The notes under the pieces are model-generated. The model ran no database searches. It was not told where the DNA came from and was given only the letters and a program-made list of their open reading frames with translations. From Candidatus Omnitrophota bacterium (lineage in GTDB: Bacteria > Omnitrophota > Gorgyraeia > Duberdicusellales > 4484-171), in assembly GCA_023818995.1 (NCBI GenBank), contig JAMWDA010000039.1, forward strand, positions 1 to 11,660: a stretch of 11,660 bases of DNA. Reading direction: 5' to 3'. Below, one piece after another: positions 6,158 to 11,660 of the stretch. A program made the position numbers and the translations under genes. How positions within the stretch are numbered: the first letter of the stretch is position 1; the number at the start of each line of letters is the position of its first letter.

Positions 6158-7462
6158 TCAAAGCCTCTTTACATTAGGATAGTCTCGCTTGTAAACATTT
6201 CTCGTATCAAAGATAAGATGTGCATTATTCCTTATATAGGTATAATCAACTTTAGAATGGTCAGTAACAAGGATAATGCAATCGTAATTTTTTAAGTTGT
6301 TCTTCCCTAACTCAATACTTTTTAAATTCATCTCCTTAATTTTTAAATAAGGAATTAAAGGATCATAGTAACTAACATTAGCATTTTCTTTAGTTAGCTC
6401 TTCAATCACCTCTAAAGCAGGAGATTCTCTTAAATCTTTGACATCCTTCTTATAGGTTACTCCTAAAATAAGAATATTTGCGTTCTCTAAACTCTTATTT
6501 TTCTCTTCCAACAATTTTTTTACTCTTTCTACCACATAGTTGGGCATAAACCTATTTATATAAGAAGCTAAATCAATCATCTTTGTTTTAAATCCCAATT
6601 TCTTTGCTTTCCAGGAAAGGTATATGGGGTCACAGGGTATACAATGCCCACCTATTCCCGGTCCGGGATAGAAAGGAATAAATCCGAACGGTTTTGTTTT
6701 AGCTGCTTCAATTACCTCCCATATACTTATCCCCAATTTATTACATACCATAGCAAACTCGTTAGCTAAAGCTATATTGACTAAACGAAAAGTATTCTCT
6801 AAAAGTTTGGATGTCTCAGCTACCTCGGGAGAAGAAACAATATGTACAGAGCTTATGATCTTTGAATATAAATCTTTTGCTAACTTACTAGATTTAGAAG
6901 AAAGCCCTCCTACAAGCTTAGGTATCTTTGTAACAGGAAACTTTTTATCTCCTGGATTAACCCTTTCAGGAGAAAAACACAAGAAAAAATCTTTCTCTTC
7001 TCTTAAACCACTCTCTTTTAGTATAGGTAGAACTACCTCTCTAAGAGTGGTAGGAAAAGATGTGCTTTCCAAAATAACAAAATGCCCAATCTTTAGATGT
7101 TCTTTTATGCGTTTACTTGAATTTATGATGTAGGATATATCAGGTATCTTTACTTTTCTTAAAGGTGTAGGAACACAGATAATTATTATATCAGAATCGC
7201 CCAAAGCTCCCTCATGGGTTGTGGGGAAAAACTTTTTCTTCTTAATCAAAGATATAACCTCCTTAGGGTCAACATCTACTATATAACGCTCGCCTTTATA
7301 AAGCCTATCCACTCTCCAACTATCTGTATCTAAACCATAGACAGTATAACCTTTCTTAGCAAAAGCTATAGCTAAAGGTAATCCCACATAACCTAAGCCA
7401 ACTATACATAAACGTGCCTGTTTATTTTCTATCTTATCGTGCAATGTTTTAAAATTATCCAT
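6158..7462 (-). CDS. UDP-N-acetyl-hexosamine 6-dehydrogenase (WbpA/nucleotide-sugar dehydrogenase family)
   Basis: A 434-residue cytosolic enzyme that oxidises the C6 alcohol of a UDP-sugar to the uronate, using two NAD+. The NAD-binding GLGYVGLP is at 22-29, VPTP at 97-100, and ESTSFPTT at 132-139. SPERVNPGD at 164-172 and ETSKLLENTFR at 216-226 (Lys219, Asn223) follow. The catalytic Cys274 is in GPGIGGHCIPCDP (267-279), and the C-terminal domain begins near 328 with LGVTYKKDVKDLRESP. The stretch IWEVIEAAKTKPFGF (247-261) with FYPGPGIGGHCIP is characteristic of the UDP-GlcNAc (WbpA) branch rather than UDP-glucose dehydrogenase. The start follows AGGAGG by 8 bases; that SD overlaps the lptD stop, 12 bp upstream, so translation is likely linked. 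The family is certain, GlcNAc preference likely, and ManNAc (WecC) less so. Confidence 0.9.
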   Translation of the reverse strand: MDNFKTLHDKIENKQARLCIVGLGYVGLPLAIAFAKKGYTVYGLDTDSWRVDRLYKGERYIVDVDPKEVISLIKKKKFFPTTHEGALGDSDIIIICVPTPLRKVKIPDISYIINSSKRIKEHLKIGHFVILESTSFPTTLREVVLPILKESGLREEKDFFLCFSPERVNPGDKKFPVTKIPKLVGGLSSKSSKLAKDLYSKIISSVHIVSSPEVAETSKLLENTFRLVNIALANEFAMVCNKLGISIWEVIEAAKTKPFGFIPFYPGPGIGGHCIPCDPIYLSWKAKKLGFKTKMIDLASYINRFMPNYVVERVKKLLEEKNKSLENANILILGVTYKKDVKDLRESPALEVIEELTKENANVSYYDPLIPYLKIKEMNLKSIELGKNNLKNYDCIILVTDHSKVDYTYIRNNAHLIFDTRNVYKRDYPNVKRL

Positions 7463-7474
7463 ACCATCTACCTC

Positions 7475-9580
7475 CTAATAACTTTTTCTTGCTCCTTTAT
7501 AAGTATGGTCAAAGCCAAAATGTATCTTTTCAGGGAAGGCTTTGAGGGTAAAGATCACCCAAAAAGTATAATTCCTATCGCTATCTATATTAATTCCTGT
7601 ATCAAGCCACCAACAGTGCAAATCTGTTCTCAAAAGATACTGCTGTTCTTTAAAATCGCCAGTGTTATACTCATTACGTAAATAGGTATGTAAACGTAAA
7701 CGTTTTGTAAGCTGATAATCAAAAGATAATGTGCCTTGACTACTTTCTTGTCGCACGTATCTATGGCCTAGGGCAAAATAATATTTATCTTCTGAAGAAT
7801 TATCTTTGAGCCTTATATCAGCATTGAAAGTCTTGTATCTTCTTAAAGGTATACTATAAAAACTATCCGCTACCAAAGATAAACCTTGGTAAGGATAAAT
7901 CTCCAGTTTGCATTTAATGTTATCAAAGTAACTGCCTTTGCCTTCACTATTAATTATATAATCCCAAGAAGGAGCAAAGTAGATAAAATCCCATGTTTTT
8001 TTGCCACTTTTAACCTGTAACTTATTATCCAAAATAAATGTCAAAATCTCTCTTCTACCAATATCGTCAATATCATCGAAATGAAAATTATTCTGGCTTG
8101 AGGGAGGATGAATGTAGGAGTAACTTAATCTAGGAGTAATAAGATGTCGCATCCGCTCAATAGCAACACCAAAAAAATTGAAATTGGTATCAAATATTCT
8201 GTGAAGTTTAGTGCTCAAATCCATACCAGTTAAGGGTGCTATTAACCATAAATTACCTTCTCCAAAAACATTTTTAGAATAAAAAGTTGTATAAGAACCA
8301 ACGTAAGGATTAATGTATAACCATTTTATATTCTTAGTATAGGATAAAGTATTCTCTGAATGCATTCTTACCGCATCGTAATCTATTGTGGAACGGCTAA
8401 ACTTATAATTTAAATTACCAAGGGTTGATTTTGAGAATAGATAAAAGTTTGAATTACCTATGCTTTGGCGATAAAAATTATATTCTAATTGGGGTAAATA
8501 CTCGGCTTCCGTATAGAAACGATTCATTCGTTTACGCGTAAGTAAAGATAAAGATGAGTGATTAAAAGCATAATTCATAAGTAAATAGCTGTAAGGGTGC
8601 GGTTCTACTTCATATTCGCGGTAAAAGAAATCTTTCATAAAATACTCATCGGAAAATTTATTGAACTCACCCACAATCGATAATCTTGGGTGATTAGCCC
8701 AATGATAAGAAACTTGCCCTTTGTAACGGTCATCTTCTAAATCCTTTGAAGATAACGAGCTCCTTTCGGGAAACATCTCAAAAAGAGAGTTCCTTTTATC
8801 TAAATCGTATAATTTATCCTCCAAGCGATAGTAACCTAAAAGTGCTTCTCCCAAAGACTCATCTTCTAACTTATAAGTCAAGCCCTCACCTAAACCTCTC
8901 TTTTCATACCAATCCAAATGAATTTTACCTCTGTTCTCCTCGTTAAAATAATAACGCCATCGGCTCAAAGTATACTTGCCCCACTCTTTACTTTTACCTG
9001 GTGATAACTCTAAAGGAAAAGATTTATCCTTTAACGATTGGGAGAAATAAGGGATATAAAATATAGGGACATTTCCAATCTTTATAAACATATTCTTTGC
9101 CACTACTTTTTTATTGGGATAAACAAAAATTCTTTTAGCGGTAAGACGGTAATGGGGGTGCTTTAAATCACAAGTGGTGATATAACCTTTATTTAACCGA
9201 TACTCATCTTGAGAAATCCTCTCTCCTATTTCTGCCTCTCCATAAAAAGGAATTGCCTCTAATCTTATATTGTCAAGTTCTGCACTATGATTATTAAAAT
9301 CGTATTTACCACGGTTAGCTATAATTATTCCCTTTTCACTTTCAATATAAACATTACCTTTAACCTCTGCTCTATTATAATTGACTTCGTAAATAGCCTC
9401 ATTGCACTTTAAGGTAATGCCTTCGTAACGCATTATCACATTACCTTTAGCTATAACTTTTCCTTCCTTTCTAAGATAACTTACCTCATCTCCATCAATA
9501 ATAACAGGAGTAATTTTCTCCTGAGCACAAATATTAAAAGAAAATACAGTTAAAAAAATCAAAATACAAAATAATCTCAT
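7475..9580 (-). CDS. lptD: LPS-assembly outer-membrane protein LptD
   Basis: A 701-residue outer-membrane translocon subunit that with LptE inserts LPS into the outer leaflet. Residues 1-19 form a signal peptide (hydrophobic core, cleavage after NICA). Residues 25-135 are the LptA-like OstA jellyroll ([19 protein letters not shown], then [11 protein letters not shown]). Next comes the conserved [20 protein letters not shown] region (132-151) and [10 protein letters not shown] (171-180). From about 200 onward alternating beta strands form the barrel, with [15 protein letters not shown] (224-238), [13 protein letters not shown] (478-490) and a C-terminal HCWW with [14 protein letters not shown] (677-690). 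Mature cysteines are at 59, 137, 557 and 656, a two-plus-two layout like E. coli LptD. It is shorter than the E. coli protein (about 780) but normal for many phyla. Its ATG overlaps the transaldolase stop (ATGA), and no lptE gene is visible. The identification is firm. Confidence 0.93.
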   Translation of the reverse strand: MRLFCILIFLTVFSFNICAQEKITPVIIDGDEVSYLRKEGKVIAKGNVIMRYEGITLKCNEAIYEVNYNRAEVKGNVYIESEKGIIIANRGKYDFNNHSAELDNIRLEAIPFYGEAEIGERISQDEYRLNKGYITTCDLKHPHYRLTAKRIFVYPNKKVVAKNMFIKIGNVPIFYIPYFSQSLKDKSFPLELSPGKSKEWGKYTLSRWRYYFNEENRGKIHLDWYEKRGLGEGLTYKLEDESLGEALLGYYRLEDKLYDLDKRNSLFEMFPERSSLSSKDLEDDRYKGQVSYHWANHPRLSIVGEFNKFSDEYFMKDFFYREYEVEPHPYSYLLMNYAFNHSSLSLLTRKRMNRFYTEAEYLPQLEYNFYRQSIGNSNFYLFSKSTLGNLNYKFSRSTIDYDAVRMHSENTLSYTKNIKWLYINPYVGSYTTFYSKNVFGEGNLWLIAPLTGMDLSTKLHRIFDTNFNFFGVAIERMRHLITPRLSYSYIHPPSSQNNFHFDDIDDIGRREILTFILDNKLQVKSGKKTWDFIYFAPSWDYIINSEGKGSYFDNIKCKLEIYPYQGLSLVADSFYSIPLRRYKTFNADIRLKDNSSEDKYYFALGHRYVRQESSQGTLSFDYQLTKRLRLHTYLRNEYNTGDFKEQQYLLRTDLHCWWLDTGINIDSDRNYTFWVIFTLKAFPEKIHFGFDHTYKGARKSY

Positions 9581-10233
9581 TTAGTTAAAAATCCTTTTAA
9601 CTTATCCCAATCAGCAAGGAATCTTTTTATACCTATATCCGTCAAAGGGTGCATCATAAGTTTCTCTATAACAGAAAAAGGAACAGTAGCTATATCCGCT
9701 CCCACCCCTGCTGCCTCTAAGAAATGGATAGGATGTCTTATGGAAGCTACAATTATCTGTGTAGAAATATTATAATTAGCATAAATCAACTTTATATCCT
9801 TTACTAAACTCATCCCCTCCGTAGAAATATCATCTAAACGACCGACAAAAGGAGAAACGTAAGTAGCTCCTGCCTTAGCTACCAAAAGAGCTTGACTAGG
9901 AGAAAAACATAAAGTGAGATTAGTTTTAATCCCTAATAAGGAAAGCTCCTTTGTTGCTTTTAACCCTTCTACTGTACAAGGAACCTTAATAACAATATTA
10001 GGTGCTATTTTAGATAACTCTTTAGCCTCTTTAACTATACCCTCACTATCTAAAGAAGTAACCTCTGCGCTTACCGGACCATTTACAATCTCGCATATCT
10101 TCCTTAAATGTTCTATAGGTTCAACTTTTTCTTGTGCAATTAGAGTGGGGTTAGTGGTAACTCCATCCAATACACCCATACTATTAGCTTTTTTAATCTC
10201 ATCAAGATTAGCTGTATCGATAAAAAGCTTCAT
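9577..10233 (-). CDS. transaldolase, small TalC/FSA-type
   Basis: A 218-residue class I aldolase, the usual length of the compact transaldolase/fructose-6-phosphate aldolase group. It begins [13 protein letters not shown], followed by [10 protein letters not shown] (24-33). The Schiff-base Lys83 is in IVIKVPCT (80-87), with [12 protein letters not shown] (104-115) and [10 protein letters not shown] (126-135). Residues that split the group favour transaldolase: Glu57 (SAEV) where fructose-6-phosphate aldolases carry Gln, and Phe129 (SPFVGR) where they carry Tyr. The enzyme moves a dihydroxyacetone unit between sedoheptulose-7-phosphate and glyceraldehyde-3-phosphate, giving erythrose-4-phosphate and fructose-6-phosphate. 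The start has a strong SD (GGAGGAGG, 10240-10247). It is the first gene of the operon and overlaps lptD by 4 bp. Confidence 0.9.
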   Translation of the reverse strand: MKLFIDTANLDEIKKANSMGVLDGVTTNPTLIAQEKVEPIEHLRKICEIVNGPVSAEVTSLDSEGIVKEAKELSKIAPNIVIKVPCTVEGLKATKELSLLGIKTNLTLCFSPSQALLVAKAGATYVSPFVGRLDDISTEGMSLVKDIKLIYANYNISTQIIVASIRHPIHFLEAAGVGADIATVPFSVIEKLMMHPLTDIGIKRFLADWDKLKGFLTK

Positions 10234-10270
10234 CTTCTACCTCCTCCTTACTAAATTTTTTAAGAATTTT

Positions 10271-10299
10271 ATTTTATCCCATATTGCTTAAGGTTGCAA
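10271..10299 (-). promoter_or_regulatory. sigma-70-type promoter of the talC-lptD-sugar-nucleotide operon
   Basis: Minus-strand -35 TTGCAA (10299-10294), 17-bp spacer, -10 TAAAAT (10276-10271). Start of transcription is predicted near 10264, leaving about 30 bases of leader including the strong SD. No other promoter is obvious within the five tightly packed genes. Confidence 0.6.
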
Positions 10300-10307
10300 G
10301 GTATAAT

Positions 10308-11026
10308 TTACTGGAGTTGGACTGATATAGACACATCGTATCCACTTTTGTCTTCTTCTTTATAGCATTCTTTAAGCAAGATTTCAAGTCTTATTGGTGG
10401 TAAATTAAGTATTCCCTTCATATATTTGGGGAAATCTCTCTCTTAATCTTGACAGGTGCTTTGTTATCTTGAGTATCTATTCTTTCTAATGTAATTAAAG
10501 TATAGTTGATAGGTAGACATAGATTTAGTCTTTTCATCACTGGCCAGTAGTGATAGATATCTATAAGGTCTTTAGTATCTATCTGGCTCATTTCAAAAAA
10601 TTCATCTGTTTTTTAAGTTCTGATAAGTCTTTTCTTTTGCGCCAACGCTTTTTCTTAGGCTTAATTAGGTTGTTTTGCTTGAGTACTCTATTTTAATTCA
10701 GCTGTTGCTCCCTTCTACATGGTAGCGCTTTAATAAACGCAAAGGACCCCAAGAAGGATGTCTTTGTCTTAAAGCAATTATTCTATACTCAGCTTCCTTG
10801 CCTAACTTATGTGGTATGTTCTTAGTGGTTCTCTTCCTGTCCTTTAAACCTTCTAAATCTTCTTTCTCATAGTGCTCAATCCACTTCCTTATATTATAGT
10901 CTTTCTGGTCGTGCCATAGAATCTAGAGGCATTAGAGATAGAGGTTTGTTTAGCCTTAGTTACCATTTGTAGCCTTAAATTGAATTTCATCTTTGACATA
11001 TCCTTGATTAAGTGATAATATTGCAT
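10308..11026 (-). pseudogene. transposase pseudogene B: intact start and SD, several lesions
   Basis: The frame opens with ATG at 11026 behind AGGAG (about 11036-11032), giving MQYYHLIKDMSKMKFNLRLQ and on to NASRFYGTTRKTI. Around 10891-10898 about five extra bases cause a frameshift. The next frame gives RKWIEHYEKEDLEGLKDRKR, HKLGKEAEYRIIALRQ and RHPSWGPLRLLKRYHVEG until a stop at 10698-10700. Later pieces include EFFEMSQIDTKDLIDIYHYW (first catalytic Asp) and MKRLNL. An internal deletion then removes both the TDKGSEF motif and the Glu region present in relatives. The last piece is again KSGYDVSISV, stopping at 10308-10310, just outside the inverted repeat. It is not functional. Confidence 0.85.
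10325..10344. repeat. left terminal inverted repeat of IS copy B
   Basis: ATATAGACACATCGTATCCA, one difference from the left repeat of copy A, pairing 16 of 20 with 11432-11451. Confidence 0.65.
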
Positions 11027-11050
11027 TTGATCTCCTTTCTTTTTTGCTTT

Positions 11051-11078
11051 GGCTGATATATATTGTACAATATCAGCC
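11051..11078. promoter_or_regulatory. hairpin/palindrome upstream of the transposase start in copy B
   Basis: GGCTGATAT (11051-11059) and ATATCAGCC (11070-11078) form a perfect 9-bp inverted repeat around a 10-base loop that itself contains TTGTACAA. It lies 25 bp ahead of the transposase ATG and about 15 bp ahead of its SD. It could be an operator, an RNA fold limiting transposase expression, or a terminator for read-through. No long T-run follows on the minus strand, which weakens the terminator idea. Copy A has lost this region. Confidence 0.55.
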
Positions 11079-11222
11079 TAAAAGGAGGTTACTTTTTTAT
11101 CTATATATTAATTCGTAGACTGCTCTCAATTCTTTCTTATTATTTCCATCCATTTCTGACAAATCCTTGTAGTATTCCTTAACCCTTCTCCATCTTCAGA
11201 ATAAAGAATCACCTGTATTAAC

Positions 11223-11412
11223 CATATTGGTCGACTCATAACAGGGAGTATAATTATCTCTCCTTGGTTTGAGATCTTCATTTGTAGGGTATTCTAAGAG
11301 CTATTTTTTAGTAACGATACGAACTCTTGGCTGTTTTTTTAAAAAATCGGCACGCCCTTTTTAAAAAATTAAACCTTAAAACCCTTAAAAACTTAAACTC
11401 TTCTTTACTTAA
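11223..11412 (-). repeat. near-identical right arm (copy B partner of 1911-2100)
   Basis: Four differences from 1911-2100, with 121 identical bases at 11261-11381. A minus-strand open stretch, 11300 to the stop at 11097-11099 (68 codons with the stop), matches the one in copy A (NEDLKPR, NYTPCYESTN, WRRVKEYYKD) but carries an in-frame TGA where copy A has Trp. It ends about 70 bp before the transposase ATG. Its product is unrecognised and it may not be coding. Confidence 0.65.
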
Positions 11413-11431
11413 ATAAATTAAAGGCGCAAGC

Positions 11432-11451
11432 TGAATACCATGTGCCTGTAT
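11432..11451. repeat. right terminal inverted repeat of IS copy B
   Basis: Its reverse complement is ATACAGGCACATGGTATTCA, clearly the same repeat as both left ends. Confidence 0.65.
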
Positions 11452-11471
11452 TCTTCTTTTTATTTTTCAAT

Positions 11472-11660
11472 GGACTTATCTACGTACATCGTTTTTAGTT
11501 TACAGCCCTTCGTAAAGTAGTATTGTAAGCTCAATTGGCGGTAGACTCACTTTACCTTCATCAATATTGGCAGATTTCTCTCGCTATAATTGTAATAGAC
11601 TCTTGTATATTGACAACAATTCTTTCTGATGTAGTTAACTGGTAGACATAGATCTTGCTA
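11472..11660 (-). mobile_element. left end of a third, diverged IS copy (C), cut by the window edge
   Basis: It begins GGACTTATCTACGTACATCG, recognisably the left end seen at 1027 and 10319, only about 10 bp after copy B ends. On the minus strand it decodes to pieces of the transposase C-terminus: NYSERNLPIL, then SLPPIELTILLYEGL, corresponding to NLPSIGLKTLLKE in copy A. The piece is frameshifted and more diverged than A is from B. Copies B and C thus stand head to tail. Confidence 0.65.

Larger units (their letters stand above)
10319..11461 (-). mobile_element. decayed insertion sequence, copy B (DDE/rve transposase)
   Basis: Same family and orientation as copy A. Inverted repeats are 10325-10344 and 11432-11451 (16 of 20 matched). 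It keeps the promoter-proximal region missing from copy A: start codon, SD and a hairpin. It lacks about 210 bp of the catalytic domain near 10510, and the equivalent of 1220-1430 is gone. Copies A and B agree at roughly 92% over the first 190 bp, about 98% over the right arm, and much less in the middle, so they are mosaics rather than a recent duplication. Confidence 0.8.

Noticed and set aside
6777..7133. Plus-strand open frame of 118 codons
   Set aside because: Antisense to the conserved core of the dehydrogenase; no SD and no recognisable motif.
9914..10291. Plus-strand open frame of 125 codons
   Set aside because: Antisense shadow of the transaldolase and its promoter region.
1027..11461. 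Composite transposon with 8-kb cargo
   Set aside because: The cargo is core functions (lptD, comEC, transaldolase), the two IS copies are dead and unevenly diverged, and no outer target duplication is seen.

Overview
This is an AT-rich stretch (about one third G+C) in which every convincing gene lies on the minus strand. An LptD outer-membrane LPS-assembly protein shows the host is a diderm, LPS-making bacterium. The mix of genes, low G+C and decayed insertion sequences would suit an uncultured candidate phylum such as Omnitrophota. That placement is a guess from style, not a measurement.

Layout from left to right. (a) 1-971: a DPM1-like glycosyltransferase whose reading frame passes, near 340-350, into about 115 codons resembling a phage virion protein. 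G+C jumps from about 33% to 47% at the same place, so this is either an assembly chimera or a genuine phage/host junction. (b) About 1027-2149: a decayed insertion sequence (copy A) with imperfect terminal inverted repeats and a frameshifted, internally deleted DDE transposase. (c) 2193-4012: comEC (DNA-uptake channel, short form) behind a PilZ-domain gene. (d) 4251-10233: a five-gene operon in transcription order transaldolase (talC-like), lptD, a UDP-HexNAc 6-dehydrogenase (wbpA-like), an SDR sugar-nucleotide 4-epimerase and a UDP-glucuronate-decarboxylase-like enzyme. Two of its junctions are 4-bp ATGA overlaps, and a good sigma-70-type promoter lies upstream. (e) About 10319-11461: copy B of the same insertion sequence, with its left end, start codon, SD and a hairpin. 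(f) About 11472-11660: the end of a third, more diverged copy C, cut by the window edge.

The central operon reads as an envelope-polysaccharide unit. LptD places LPS in the outer membrane, and the three sugar-nucleotide enzymes make oxidised, epimerised and decarboxylated UDP-sugars for O-antigen or capsule. Transaldolase governs the sedoheptulose-7-phosphate pool, the precursor of LPS-core heptose. The glycosyltransferase at the left may belong to the same theme.

No tRNA, rRNA, CRISPR array or complete mobile element was found. The best candidates for a second look are the phage/glycosyltransferase junction, the 121-bp perfectly identical arm shared by two otherwise decayed insertion sequences, the possible UDP-N-acetylxylosamine route, and two genes that look leaderless.
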